This document shows, piece by piece, positions 23,654-32,279 of a DNA stretch of 64,000 bases. The DNA is from UBA2767 sp965228625 (lineage in GTDB: Bacteria; Pseudomonadota; Alphaproteobacteria; Rhizobiales; Methyloligellaceae). The position numbers and the translations under genes were made by a program. Below the pieces are notes generated by a model. It worked only from the letters and a program-made list of their open reading frames with translations. It had not been told where the DNA came from and did no database searches. Position 1 is the stretch's first letter, and each line of letters opens with the position of its first letter. Where the stretch lies: positions 1,488,001 to 1,552,000 of the forward strand of contig OZ245829.1 of NCBI GenBank assembly GCA_965228625.1. The letters run 5' to 3'.

Positions 23654-25096
23654 ATGAACGCAGTCGAGCCATCCGCCTTTGCCGCCCCCGGAGACGCCCT
23701 CCTCGATCAGTTCACATCGATCGTCGGACCGGCAAACGCCATCCGCGACCCGAACGACATGCAAGGCTATCTGGAGGAACTGCGCCATCTCTATGTGGGT
23801 AAATCGGCGCTCATCCTGCGACCGGGCTCGGTAGACGAGGTCTCGGAAATCCTCAAACTCGCCAATGAACACAAGGTCGCAATCGTCCCTCAGGGCGGAA
23901 ACACGGGACTTGTCGGCGGGCAGATCCCGTTCGATGCCGGAAACGAGGTGATTATCTCCCTGTCGCGCATGGACCGCATCCGCGACATCGATCCCGAGAG
24001 CAACACGATGACCGTGGACGCCGGTGTCATTCTCGAGCAGACGCAACAGGCCGCGGAGAAAGTCAATCGCCTGTTTCCGCTCTCCCTCGCCTCGGAAGGA
24101 AGCTGCCAGATCGGCGGCAATCTCTCGACCAATGCCGGAGGTACGGCGATGCTGGCCTACGGCAATGCCCGCGACATGGTTCTCGGCCTGGAGGTCGTTC
24201 TCGCCGACGGGCGGATCTGGGACGGGCTGCGCGCGCTCAGGAAGGACAACACCGGATACGACCTGAAGGACCTGTTCATCGGCGCCGAGGGCACGCTCGG
24301 GATCATCACCGGCGCGGTGCTCAAGCTGTATCCGAACCCGGCCGAACGGGCCACCGCCTTCGCCGGGCTGCGAAGCGTCGAAGATGCCGGGCGCTTCTTT
24401 GCCCTTGCGCGCGAGGCGTCGGGCAATGAACTCACCGGATTCGAGATACTTCCGCGGTTCGGCCTGGAGATCGTTCTCAAACACGGCCACGACACGCGCG
24501 ATCCGCTTTCCGAACCGCATGACTGGTACGTGCTGATCGAACTCTCCGGACGCGAAGCCGATGGCGGCTGCGCCGCGCGGCTTGAGGACGTGCTCGGCCA
24601 GGCCCTCGAGCAGGAGCTGGTTGCCGATGCGGCCGTTGCCGCCTCGCTTGCCCAGCGCAACGACTTCTGGCGCCTTCGCGAACTGATGTCCGAGGTTCAG
24701 GGCCTCGAAGGCGGGTCGATCAAGCACGACGTGTCCGTGCCGATATCATCGATCCCCGAGTTCATCGAGCGGGCGAATGCTCTTGTCACGCGAATGATAC
24801 CGGGGTCCCGCCCCGTCCCCTTCGGCCACTACGGCGATGGCAACATCCATTACAATTTGACCCAACCCGTTGAAATGGATAAGGACGCGTTCCTCGCGCA
24901 GTGGGACGCCGTGGTTTCGGGCGTGCACGAAATCGTCCTCGACCTGAATGGCTCGATCAGTGCCGAGCATGGAATCGGGCGCATGAAGCGGGAGACCTTG
25001 CGCAAGGTGAAGGCTGAAGTGGAGCTTGAGATGATGCGCAATATCAAGGCCGTGTTCGATCCCAACGGCATTCTGAATCCCGGCAAGGTCCTTTAG
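23654..25096 (+). CDS. FAD-binding oxidoreductase (D-lactate/D-2-hydroxyglutarate dehydrogenase-like)
   Basis: A 480-residue flavoprotein of the vanillyl-alcohol-oxidase/FAD-linked oxidase class. The FAD domain contains IVPQGGNTGLVGGQIPF and GSCQIGGNLSTNAGGTAM. The C-terminal domain has HYGDGNIHYNLTQP (metal-binding His region) and GSISAEHGIGRMKRETL. Homologues oxidise D-2-hydroxyacids such as D-lactate or D-2-hydroxyglutarate and reduce ETF or cytochrome c. The start at 23654 gives usual length, but the frame is open to an ATG at 23603. The last base of its stop is the first base of the GTG of the next gene. Confidence 0.9.
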   Translation: MNAVEPSAFAAPGDALLDQFTSIVGPANAIRDPNDMQGYLEELRHLYVGKSALILRPGSVDEVSEILKLANEHKVAIVPQGGNTGLVGGQIPFDAGNEVIISLSRMDRIRDIDPESNTMTVDAGVILEQTQQAAEKVNRLFPLSLASEGSCQIGGNLSTNAGGTAMLAYGNARDMVLGLEVVLADGRIWDGLRALRKDNTGYDLKDLFIGAEGTLGIITGAVLKLYPNPAERATAFAGLRSVEDAGRFFALAREASGNELTGFEILPRFGLEIVLKHGHDTRDPLSEPHDWYVLIELSGREADGGCAARLEDVLGQALEQELVADAAVAASLAQRNDFWRLRELMSEVQGLEGGSIKHDVSVPISSIPEFIERANALVTRMIPGSRPVPFGHYGDGNIHYNLTQPVEMDKDAFLAQWDAVVSGVHEIVLDLNGSISAEHGIGRMKRETLRKVKAEVELEMMRNIKAVFDPNGILNPGKVL

Positions 25097-25551
25097 TGGG
25101 AAACACCGCTCAACTTGATGTTCGGGCAATCGGCGACGGCGACGTCGATGCCGTCGTTTCGCTTTGGGAGCGGTGCGGCCTGACGCGGCCCTGGAACGAC
25201 CCGCATACCGACATTGCATTCGCGCGCGCCAGCGACAACGCGGCACTCCTCGGCGGCTGGGTCGGGACGACGCTTGCCGCGAGTGTCATGGTCGGCCATG
25301 ACGGACATCGCGGCACGGTTTACTACGTCAGCGTCGATCCGGAGCAGCAGGGCGCCGGATTGGGCCGCACCCTCATGGATGCCGCGGAAGCCTGGCTGCG
25401 CGATCGCGGCGTGTGGAAACTCAATCTCGTGATCCGCGCGAGCAACCAGCCGGTGATCGATTTCTACCGATCGCTCGGCTACGAAGCGGAAGAACGCGTC
25501 AACATGTCGAAATGGCTGGATCCGTCGCGCCGTCCGGCCAGCAAGGACTGA
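25096..25551 (+). CDS. GNAT acetyltransferase, YpeA-like
   Basis: A 151-residue GCN5-related acetyltransferase. CGLTRPWNDPHTDI near the start and the acetyl-CoA-binding segment YVSVDPEQQGAGLGRTLMDA are present; the end FYRSLGYEAEERVNMSKWL matches YpeA-type proteins. The GTG start overlaps the preceding stop codon (TAGTG), so translation is probably coupled to the flavoprotein gene. The acceptor substrate is unknown. Confidence 0.88.
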   Translation: MGNTAQLDVRAIGDGDVDAVVSLWERCGLTRPWNDPHTDIAFARASDNAALLGGWVGTTLAASVMVGHDGHRGTVYYVSVDPEQQGAGLGRTLMDAAEAWLRDRGVWKLNLVIRASNQPVIDFYRSLGYEAEERVNMSKWLDPSRRPASKD

Positions 25552-25669
25552 TATGTCAACTGGCTTGTAGCTGCTCCGAGCCGCACGGAATACGGGTAAG
25601 GCTTTGGCAAGACTTATCCGCCACCCTCCAAATCAGAGTCTGGTTGTTCCGCAGCCGCGGTGGGTGTCC

Positions 25670-26275
25670 ATGTCAGTTTCGTCCGCAAATTTGCGTATCG
25701 TCGCATCGAACGATCATCTCACCGCGCGCGAGAGCCTCGCCAGGGCGTTCCGAAATTCCATGACCGAGCACCTTCGGGCCCACACGACGGGGACGAACGT
25801 CAATCCCGAGACCCTGCTTACAACCGACTATCTGAACCATTTCAACGAAATCATCATGCTGCTTGAGCTGGTGCCCTCGGCACCATCACAGTTCGCATCC
25901 GAACTCGCCGAATGGCAGCACGAATCCTATGAGGAGCATTTCACCCATTCCGGGTTTCGCGACAAGGAACTGGCGATCGTCTGCTACCGCAACGCGCCCC
26001 AGGACGTCCGGCGGGCGTTCGACTCCTCGGTGGCGGACCTGGAGCAGGAAATGGTGCTGCTGCTGCATCAGGTGCTGGACACGATCAACAACGGCGATGC
26101 ACAGGGGCTGACCGGCCTTTGCACGGAGGCCGTGCCGCGGCTTCAGGAGCTGGTTCAGATCTCGGCCGGTATCGTCAACGGCGCGCTTCCGGGTGCGGAC
26201 CAGAACGCCGATGATGGCAACACCGGTTCGGGCACGACGGCAACCCAATCGGACGTCGACGCGCTGTTCGACTAG
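25670..26275 (+). CDS. Helical protein of unknown function with C-terminal TQSDVDALFD
   Basis: A 201-residue soluble helical protein from the ATG at 25670 (an earlier in-frame start at 25604 is possible). Recognisable blocks are SYEEHFTHSGFRDKELAIVC and APQDVRRAFDSSVADLEQEM. After an acidic, Gly/Thr-rich linker it ends in TQSDVDALFD. That end resembles the SQxEIDALL peptide at the FliM N-terminus that binds CheY-P, and CheZ-type C-termini. A link to response-regulator signalling is therefore possible, but the rest of the protein is not CheZ-like to my eye. No family is assigned. Confidence 0.7.
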   Translation: MSVSSANLRIVASNDHLTARESLARAFRNSMTEHLRAHTTGTNVNPETLLTTDYLNHFNEIIMLLELVPSAPSQFASELAEWQHESYEEHFTHSGFRDKELAIVCYRNAPQDVRRAFDSSVADLEQEMVLLLHQVLDTINNGDAQGLTGLCTEAVPRLQELVQISAGIVNGALPGADQNADDGNTGSGTTATQSDVDALFD

Positions 26276-26310
26276 AATTTCCGGCATTCCACTTGTATAT
26301 CGCGCGGGTC

Positions 26311-26754
26311 ATGCGCGATGAAAAACCCGTACCGGCTGTCTCCGCCGCCGTGTTTCACAACGGCAAGGTCCTGCTCGCCCAGCGCGGCAAGCCGCCGCTC
26401 ACCGGCATCTGGAGCCTGCCCGGCGGACATATCGAGCCGGGTGAAAAAGCGCGCGACGCGATCGCCCGGGAACTCGCGGAGGAAACCGGCATCACCGCCG
26501 ACCTCCTTGGCATCGCCGATGTCACCGACGTCATCCTTCGCCACGCCGACAGGCGCCTGAAGGCGCATTACGTGATCACGGTGTTCTACGGTCGCTGGCA
26601 CTCGGGCGAAGCGCGCGCCATGAGCGATTGTCAGGCCGTCGACTGGGTCGAGCCGACGACACTGTCGCAACGAGAAATGACCGAAGGAACGGCAGCAATC
26701 GTTGCCCGCGCAGCGGCCCTGGTCGCGCGACACGATACGGCTTCGGATAACTGA
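26311..26754 (+). CDS. Nudix hydrolase
   Basis: A 147-residue protein with a complete Nudix box (GGHIEPGEKARDAIARELAE then ETGI), which binds Mg and hydrolyses nucleoside diphosphates linked to another group. VPAVSAAVFHNGKVLLAQRG precedes it. ADP-ribose, NADH or oxidised nucleotides are typical substrates. The start is placed at the ATG at 26311; a TTG at 26293 is possible. It is followed by an inverted repeat and the DUF3179 gene. Confidence 0.9.
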   Translation: MRDEKPVPAVSAAVFHNGKVLLAQRGKPPLTGIWSLPGGHIEPGEKARDAIARELAEETGITADLLGIADVTDVILRHADRRLKAHYVITVFYGRWHSGEARAMSDCQAVDWVEPTTLSQREMTEGTAAIVARAAALVARHDTASDN

Positions 26755-26756
26755 CA

Positions 26757-26786
26757 CATTCACGAACTTTTCAGGTCGAGTGAATG
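26757..26786. promoter_or_regulatory. Inverted repeat between Nudix and DUF3179 genes
   Basis: CATTCAC (26757-26763) and GTGAATG (26780-26786) are perfect 7-bp arms separated by 16 nt, starting just after the Nudix stop codon and 56 bp before the DUF3179 start. There is no T-run, so an operator is more likely than an intrinsic terminator. Confidence 0.3.
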
Positions 26787-26841
26787 GCGGCACGTCCGCG
26801 CCGGGCGTCATACTGCCTCACCGTCCTGAAAGGAGTTCGTC

Positions 26842-27861
26842 ATGAGCGGATTTCGCACTTTCGCATCCCGGACTGTTGTTTCGATGCTCACCGTTTGCGC
26901 GCTCGTTCTGATCTCCACCTCGGCCACCTCTGCCGACCCGGAGCGCTGGCGCCTTCACGAAGGCTGGAGCAAGACGGACTTCGGAAAGAAATCGATCGAC
27001 TATTCCGAGATCCTTTCAGGCGGACCGCCAAAAGACGGCATTCCTTCAATCGACAATCCGAAATTCGTGACCATCGCCGAGGCAACGACGCTGACCGGAA
27101 CGGAACCGGTGATCGGGTTGGACATCGAGGGAGATGCACGCGCCTACCCGCTGCAAATTCTCATCTGGCATGAGATTGTCAACGACACCGTTGGCGGCAC
27201 GCCGGTCTCCGTTACCTATTGCCCACTCTGCAACTCGGCCGTGGTTTTCGATCGGCGTCTCGACGGACAGATCTATGATTTCGGCACAACCGGCAAGCTG
27301 CGCAACTCCGACCTCGTGATGTATGACCGGCAAACCGAAAGCTGGTGGCAGCAATTCACCGGAACGGCGATCGTCGGTGAACTGACGGGCAAGGAACTCA
27401 GAACCATCCCGGCACGGCTTGAATCATTCGACAACTTCAAGGCGAGACATCCGGAGGGGAAGGTGCTTATACCTAACAACAAGGGCATGCGCTCCTATGG
27501 ACGCAATCCTTACGTCGGTTATGACTCGGCGACGCGACCGTTTCTCTACAATGGCGACCTTCCGAAGGACATCAATCCGATGGCCCGCGTCGTCGTCGTG
27601 AAGGCGGACGGAGAGGCGAGCGCGGTCACGCTCGATCTGCTGCGGAAGAAGGGCGAAGTCAATGTGGGCGACATTTCGCTGAAGTGGCAGAAAGGTCAGA
27701 ACTCGGCGCTCGACACGTCGCAGATCGCCGACGGACGCGACGTCGGCAATGTGACGGCGCAGCGAAAGACCGCCGGCGGAAACGAGGATGTCGTCTATGA
27801 CGTGACGTTCGCCTTCGTGTTCCACGCCTTCCATCCGAAACGTCCGATCATCAAGAGCTGA
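26842..27861 (+). CDS. Exported DUF3179 protein
   Basis: A 339-residue protein with a signal peptide (MLTVCALVLISTSATSA) and a DUF3179 domain. ARAYPLQILIWHEIVNDTVG, VTYCPLCNSAVVFDR, GTTGKLRNSDLVMYDRQTES and WWQQFTG are the family hallmarks. The CPLC pair may bind metal or form a disulfide. The domain is widespread in environmental bacteria and archaea and its biochemical role is unknown. AAGGAG lies 7 nt before the ATG. Confidence 0.9.
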   Translation: MSGFRTFASRTVVSMLTVCALVLISTSATSADPERWRLHEGWSKTDFGKKSIDYSEILSGGPPKDGIPSIDNPKFVTIAEATTLTGTEPVIGLDIEGDARAYPLQILIWHEIVNDTVGGTPVSVTYCPLCNSAVVFDRRLDGQIYDFGTTGKLRNSDLVMYDRQTESWWQQFTGTAIVGELTGKELRTIPARLESFDNFKARHPEGKVLIPNNKGMRSYGRNPYVGYDSATRPFLYNGDLPKDINPMARVVVVKADGEASAVTLDLLRKKGEVNVGDISLKWQKGQNSALDTSQIADGRDVGNVTAQRKTAGGNEDVVYDVTFAFVFHAFHPKRPIIKS

Positions 27862-27926
27862 AGGGTTGCCGGATTGTAAGGTTGCTGCACCTAGCGGCGA
27901 CCGCAATTCTGCGCTACGACACGCGC

Positions 27927-28337
27927 ATGAAACACGTCCTCCTCCTCAGGTTGCGTCTTCGAGCGGGACTGTTCGTACTCGGTGCCATCCTGTTGTTGAG
28001 CATGCCTCAGCCGGCTCTCGCGCAACTCAGCGCCGATGATCGTCCCTATGACGACAAGCTGCTGCGCCTCTCGGAGATATTGGGAGCGGTTCATTACCTG
28101 CGTGAGCTTTGCGGCGCTCGTGAAGGCCAGGTCTGGCGAGACCAGATGAAGGATCTCGTCGATTCCGAAGGCACCACGGCGATCCGCAGAGCGAAGCTCG
28201 TTCAAGGGTTCAACAAGGGCTATCGCGGGTACCGGCGAACCTATCGATCCTGCACCGAACCGGCCAAGCTGGCCATAGACCGTTTCATGGAGGAAGGGGC
28301 GGCAATAGCGGACGTTTTGTTGAAGGAAAATCAGTAA
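27927..28337 (+). CDS. TIGR02301-family exported protein
   Basis: A 136-residue protein starting at the ATG at 27927, with a signal peptide (FVLGAILLLSMPQPALAQ). The mature part carries RPYDDKLLRLSEILGAVHYL, ELCGAREGQVWRDQM and FNKGYRGYRRTYRSC, which I recognise as the TIGR02301 family confined to alphaproteobacteria, mainly rhizobia. Two conserved Cys (in ELCGA and YRSC) may form a disulfide. The function is unknown; it supports the taxonomic placement. Confidence 0.88.
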   Translation: MKHVLLLRLRLRAGLFVLGAILLLSMPQPALAQLSADDRPYDDKLLRLSEILGAVHYLRELCGAREGQVWRDQMKDLVDSEGTTAIRRAKLVQGFNKGYRGYRRTYRSCTEPAKLAIDRFMEEGAAIADVLLKENQ

Positions 28338-28411
28338 GACCTGTCCCCCGAATTAACCCCAGAGGTTAACCGTTAACACAGCAGATGCACGCCATCGGCG
28401 CCTGCCGTGTG

Positions 28412-28426
28412 CTACCAATTTCGCCA
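28412..28426 (-). pseudogene. tRNA-Leu D-arm-like fragment
   Basis: On the leftward strand the 15 bases TGGCGAAATTGGTAG equal the conserved position 8 to D-loop segment of bacterial tRNA-Leu. They are followed by a GC-rich hairpin (GCAC...GTGC) resembling a long variable arm. No anticodon arm, T-arm or pairing acceptor strand is found, so it is not a working tRNA. It may be a remnant left by recombination, or chance similarity. Confidence 0.3.
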
Positions 28427-28493
28427 ACAAGAGTTGATCGACGGCGGGTGATGTGCGGTGCGGTTCGGCCGCGGAACGGGACAACGAAAAAGA

Positions 28494-28736
28494 ATGGATA
28501 TCACCGAGCTCAATTCCCGCAGCCAGAAGCAGGCTGCCCTGCGTTACATCATAGAAGCCTGGGAAGAGGCGCTGCATGATGGGATCGAGCCTGAGATGCT
28601 TGCCAACGCGTCTTTGTTCGCCGCCCTCAGCGATCTGGTTTCCATCTATGGTGAGGATGCCGTTGCGAAGATGGCGGACCGCCTGTCGCGCCGTATCCAG
28701 CACGGCGAATTCACACTGAACCGCACGACGCAGTAG
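28494..28736 (+). CDS. Small conserved-type protein of unknown function, 80 aa
   Basis: A soluble helical product of 80 residues from the ATG at 28494 (the frame opens at 28458). It reads QKQAALRYIIEAWEEALHDG, LFAALSDLVSIYGEDAVAKM and ADRLSRRIQHGEFTL. The pattern looks like a genuine small protein with two amphipathic helices. No family is recognised. Three TTAAC words lie 117-141 bp upstream. Confidence 0.65.
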   Translation: MDITELNSRSQKQAALRYIIEAWEEALHDGIEPEMLANASLFAALSDLVSIYGEDAVAKMADRLSRRIQHGEFTLNRTTQ

Positions 28737-28801
28737 AACCGGCCGCGGCGCACAACCGCACCGCCCTTCCCATTGCCGTTTTTTCCAGCTACATCGGCGC
28801 G

Positions 28802-29365
28802 ATGAACCGTCTTCTGAAGCCACGGACATATCTCGCACTGGTTGCCGCACTCATATGCAGCGGCCTCCTGCTGGACGGCGCATTCGCGCAGCGCGGCAAG
28901 GCGCCCGAAATCCACACCGATCTTTCCGTTTTGCCCGAGCGGGTCAGCAACACGCGCGCGGCGATACTCGAGGCGGCGCGAGGCGGGGATATCGAGGAGA
29001 TGCTCCCGGTTCTGGAAATGAACGAGCTGCCGCCGACCGTGAGCTTCGGCAAGACGGACGATCCGATCGCGTTCTGGAAGGAGGTTTCCGGCGACGGCGA
29101 AGGCCGCGAAATCCTCGCCACCCTTGTCGAGATCCTCGAGATGCCGTTTGCACGGACCAATGCGGGCACGCCGGAGGAAATGTACATCTGGCCGTATCTG
29201 GCGCGCATAGCGCCGAACAAACTGACCCCTGCCCAGAAGGTCGACCTGTTCCAGCTCGTTTCGCCGGAGGAGGCGAAGAAGATGGAGGATTTCGGGGACT
29301 ATATCTATTACCGTCTGGGCATCGGTCGTGACGGGACCTGGCACTTTTTCGTGGCCGGGGACTAG
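28802..29365 (+). CDS. Exported protein of unknown function
   Basis: A 187-residue protein with a clear signal peptide (YLALVAALICSGLLLDGAFAQ). The mature part begins with a helix (RAAILEAARGGDIEEMLPVL), then FGKTDDPIAFWKEVSGDGEG and MYIWPYLARIAPNKLTPAQ, and ends GRDGTWHFFVAGD. It appears to be a small periplasmic domain seen in rhizobial genomes. No enzyme motif is visible. It is convergent with the dihydroorotase-like gene, 11 bp between stops. Confidence 0.75.
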   Translation: MNRLLKPRTYLALVAALICSGLLLDGAFAQRGKAPEIHTDLSVLPERVSNTRAAILEAARGGDIEEMLPVLEMNELPPTVSFGKTDDPIAFWKEVSGDGEGREILATLVEILEMPFARTNAGTPEEMYIWPYLARIAPNKLTPAQKVDLFQLVSPEEAKKMEDFGDYIYYRLGIGRDGTWHFFVAGD

Positions 29366-29376
29366 AGCCTTTTCGA

Positions 29377-30711
29377 TCAGGCCGAAAGTGCCTCCAGGAA
29401 CCGGACCGGCTCACCGCCAGGCTGCCCCAGGATCTCGTCTTCCCACATCACCCGTCTGCCGCGGATAACGGTTCCCTTCGGCCAGGCGCCGACGGTACGG
29501 CCGGCAAACGGTGTCCAGCCGCACACGCTGGCGATCCAGTTGTCCTCGATGGTGCACTCAGACTGCATGTCTACGATCGTGAAATCCGCGTCATAACCGC
29601 AGGCGATGCGGCCCTTGCGGGCAATTCCGAATATGCGCTGCGGTCCGTGGCTCGTCAGGTCGACGAAGCGCTCAAGCGTCAGACGTCCGTTCTTGACGTG
29701 ATCCAGCATGATCGGCACCAGGGTCTGCACGCCGGGCATGCCCGACGGCGATGCCGGATAGGGTGCTGCCTTTTCCTCAAGGGTGTGCGGCGCGTGGTCG
29801 GAGCCCAGGACATCGACGATACCCTGATCGATCCCCCACCAGAGCACCTCCTGGTGCGCCGCATCACGCAGCGGCGGGTTCATCTGCACCTTGTTGCCGT
29901 GTTCCGCGTGGGCCTCCTCGGCGGTCAGGGTGATGTGCTGGGGCGTGACCTCGACGGTTGCCACGTCCTTGTGCGCGGCGAGCAACCGCATTTCCTCGCC
30001 CGTCGAGATGTGCAGGACGTGGACCCTCTTGCCGTGCTCGTGGGCGAGACGCAGAAGCCGCTCGGTCGAGATCATCGCGGCCTGCGGGTCGCGCCACTCG
30101 GTGTGACTTGTGGGATCGCCTTCCCGCCGAAGCCCCTTGCGCTCGACAAGCCGCGCCTCGTCCTCGGAATGGAACGCCGCACGGCGGTTGATGACGGCAA
30201 GGATACGGGACAGGCTCTCCTCGTCATCCACCAGAAGATTGCCTGTGGAGGAGCCGATGAAGACTTTGACACCGGCAGCACCTTCGAGCCTTTCCAGCTC
30301 CGGGAGCTCGGAAATGTTCTCGCGCGTCCCGCCCACATAGAAGGCGAAGTCGCAGAACATCCCGGCGCGCCCGCGCCTGACCTTGTCGGCGAGCGCGTCC
30401 GCGTCCGTCGTCAGGGGGTCCGTGTTCGGCATCTCGAAAACGGATGTGACGCCGCCGAGAACCGCGCCGCGACTTCCGGCCGCGAGCGTTTCCTTGTGTT
30501 CCGCGCCGGGTTCGCGAAAATGCACCTGGCTGTCTATGACGCCCGGCAGGATATGGAGGCCGGTGGCATTGATGGTTTCGCCTGCGGATGCGCCATTGAT
30601 CGATCCGATTGCGGCGATCCTGCCGTTGCGAACGCCGATGTCCGCCTTGCCGATGCCCGAATGATTGACGAGCGTGCCCCCCTTGATCACAAGGTCGAAC
30701 GTTTCTGCCAT
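29377..30711 (-). CDS. Dihydroorotase-like amidohydrolase
   Basis: A 444-residue cyclic amidohydrolase of the dihydroorotase/allantoinase/hydantoinase group. The first metal motif reads GVIDSQVHFREPG, where the usual first His of HxH is Gln. VHVLHISTGEEM, VEVTPQHITLT and the catalytic-Asp region VLGSDHAPHTLEEKA are intact, and FHSEDEARL occupies the metal-lysine zone of other members. It is normally annotated as dihydroorotase (pyrimidine synthesis) in alphaproteobacteria, but the substituted ligand makes another ring amide, or altered metal use, possible. Confidence 0.85.
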   Translation of the reverse strand: MAETFDLVIKGGTLVNHSGIGKADIGVRNGRIAAIGSINGASAGETINATGLHILPGVIDSQVHFREPGAEHKETLAAGSRGAVLGGVTSVFEMPNTDPLTTDADALADKVRRGRAGMFCDFAFYVGGTRENISELPELERLEGAAGVKVFIGSSTGNLLVDDEESLSRILAVINRRAAFHSEDEARLVERKGLRREGDPTSHTEWRDPQAAMISTERLLRLAHEHGKRVHVLHISTGEEMRLLAAHKDVATVEVTPQHITLTAEEAHAEHGNKVQMNPPLRDAAHQEVLWWGIDQGIVDVLGSDHAPHTLEEKAAPYPASPSGMPGVQTLVPIMLDHVKNGRLTLERFVDLTSHGPQRIFGIARKGRIACGYDADFTIVDMQSECTIEDNWIASVCGWTPFAGRTVGAWPKGTVIRGRRVMWEDEILGQPGGEPVRFLEALSA

Positions 30712-30796
30712 TTTGCCCTCTCCAGCGCCGAAGCGTACTTGATGCCTGCCGCCCGCTTAAATACATCTGTCTCCCGATGCAAGGAGCGAAACGTCC

Positions 30797-31681
30797 ATGA
30801 CGACATGTAACATTGCGGAATTGTCCGACCGCACGGCGATCCGCGTGACCGGCGCCGACGCACACAAATTCCTGCAGGACGTTGTCACCAACGACGTGAC
30901 AAACGCGGTCGACGGCAAGGCGGTGCATGCCGCACTGCTGACGCCGCAAGGCAAAATCCTGTTCGATTTCTTCCTGCTCGACCGCGGCGACCATCTGCTT
31001 CTCGAATGTGGTCGCGAGACCGTGAACGAGTTCGTCAAACGGCTCACCTTTTACCGCCTGCGCGCGGCGGTCAAGTTTGAGGATTTGTCGGACGAGGTGA
31101 AGATATGGGCCGCGTGGGACGGCACGCCCGCCCTCACGGACAAGGCGATCATGTACGCCGATCCGCGGCTCGAGGCGCTCGGGTCCCGCGCGATCGTCCA
31201 CACGTCAGACGAGATATCGCAGACGGCGTGCGATGTGACGGGCGAAGACGCCTACCACCGACACAGGATTTCGCTCGGCGTGCCCGAGGCTGACAAGGAC
31301 TATCCGCTCGGCGACACCTTTCCGCACGAGGCGGATTACGACCAGCTTGCGGGCGTTGACTTCCACAAGGGGTGTTACGTCGGCCAGGAAGTCGTCTCCC
31401 GCGTCCAGCACCGCGGCACCGCGCGCAAGCGCATCGTGCCGGTGCGCGGAAGCGCCGAGCTTTCCGCCGGCGCGCCGGTGTCCATCGGGGATGTGGACAT
31501 TGGTGTCGTGGGCTCGGTTTCGGGAGACCGGGGCCTGGCAATGGTCCGGCTCGACCGGGCGGAGAAGGCCATATCGCAAGGCCAGAGCCTGCGGGCCGGA
31601 GATGTCGAGATCTCGCTGGAGCAGCCGAGCTGGGCCTCGTTCGCCGTGCCGGGAGCAGGTGCACCGGGAGCGGCGCAATGA
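30797..31681 (+). CDS. ygfZ: YgfZ/GcvT-domain folate-binding protein
   Basis: A 294-residue folate-dependent protein assisting Fe-S cluster assembly or repair. The signature KGCYVGQEVVSRVQHRG is intact, including the functional Cys. The N-terminal GcvT-like region has RVTGADAHKFLQDVVTNDVT and LTPQGKILFDFFLL. Its stop overlaps the start of tag by 4 bp (ATGA). It may support the Fe-S enzymes encoded here (NadA, ETF-QO). Confidence 0.93.
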   Translation: MTTCNIAELSDRTAIRVTGADAHKFLQDVVTNDVTNAVDGKAVHAALLTPQGKILFDFFLLDRGDHLLLECGRETVNEFVKRLTFYRLRAAVKFEDLSDEVKIWAAWDGTPALTDKAIMYADPRLEALGSRAIVHTSDEISQTACDVTGEDAYHRHRISLGVPEADKDYPLGDTFPHEADYDQLAGVDFHKGCYVGQEVVSRVQHRGTARKRIVPVRGSAELSAGAPVSIGDVDIGVVGSVSGDRGLAMVRLDRAEKAISQGQSLRAGDVEISLEQPSWASFAVPGAGAPGAAQ

Positions 31682-32277
31682 GCACGGATCAGCGCTGCGA
31701 ATGGGCAGGACCGCAACCGATCTACATTGCCTACCATGACGAAGAGTGGGGCGTGCCGCGCGCCGATGACCGGCTGCTGCTCGAAAAGCTCATTCTCGAG
31801 GGCTTTCAGGCCGGCCTGTCCTGGATCACCATTCTCAACAAGCGCGCCCGCTTCCGCGAGGTGTTCGACAATTTCGACGCGCAAAAGGTGGCCCGCTACG
31901 ACGCGGCCAAGATCGAAGAGCTCTTGCAGGACGCCGGGATCATCCGGCACCGCGGCAAGATCGAGGCCGCCATATCCAACGCGCAAGCCTGTCTCGACCT
32001 TCAGGAAAAGACGTCCCTTTCCGCGTTTCTCTGGGATTTCGTGGACGGTATTCCGGTCCAGAACCGGTTCACGTCCATGACCGACATCCCCGCCCAGACG
32101 CCGGTCAGCCAGGCGATGGCCAAAGCCCTCAAGGCGGAAGGGTTTCGCTTCTGCGGACCGACGACCGTCTACGCCTTCATGCAGTCCGTGGGTATGGTCA
32201 ACGATCATGTCGTCTCCTGTCCGCGCCATGATGTCTGCGCCGACCTTGGCGGATCGTTCTCGGCGCCGGCCGGCTAG
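31678..32277 (+). CDS. tag: DNA-3-methyladenine glycosylase I
   Basis: A 199-residue helix-hairpin-helix glycosylase that removes 3-methyladenine from alkylated DNA. Zinc ligands and fold markers are RCEWAG near the N-terminus, YHDEEWGVPRADDRLLLEKL, GFQAGLSWITILNKRARFRE and the terminal VNDHVVSCPRHDVC. Coupled to ygfZ by the ATGA overlap and followed 2 bp later by the HD gene. Confidence 0.95.
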   Translation: MSTDQRCEWAGPQPIYIAYHDEEWGVPRADDRLLLEKLILEGFQAGLSWITILNKRARFREVFDNFDAQKVARYDAAKIEELLQDAGIIRHRGKIEAAISNAQACLDLQEKTSLSAFLWDFVDGIPVQNRFTSMTDIPAQTPVSQAMAKALKAEGFRFCGPTTVYAFMQSVGMVNDHVVSCPRHDVCADLGGSFSAPAG

Positions 32278-32279
32278 GC

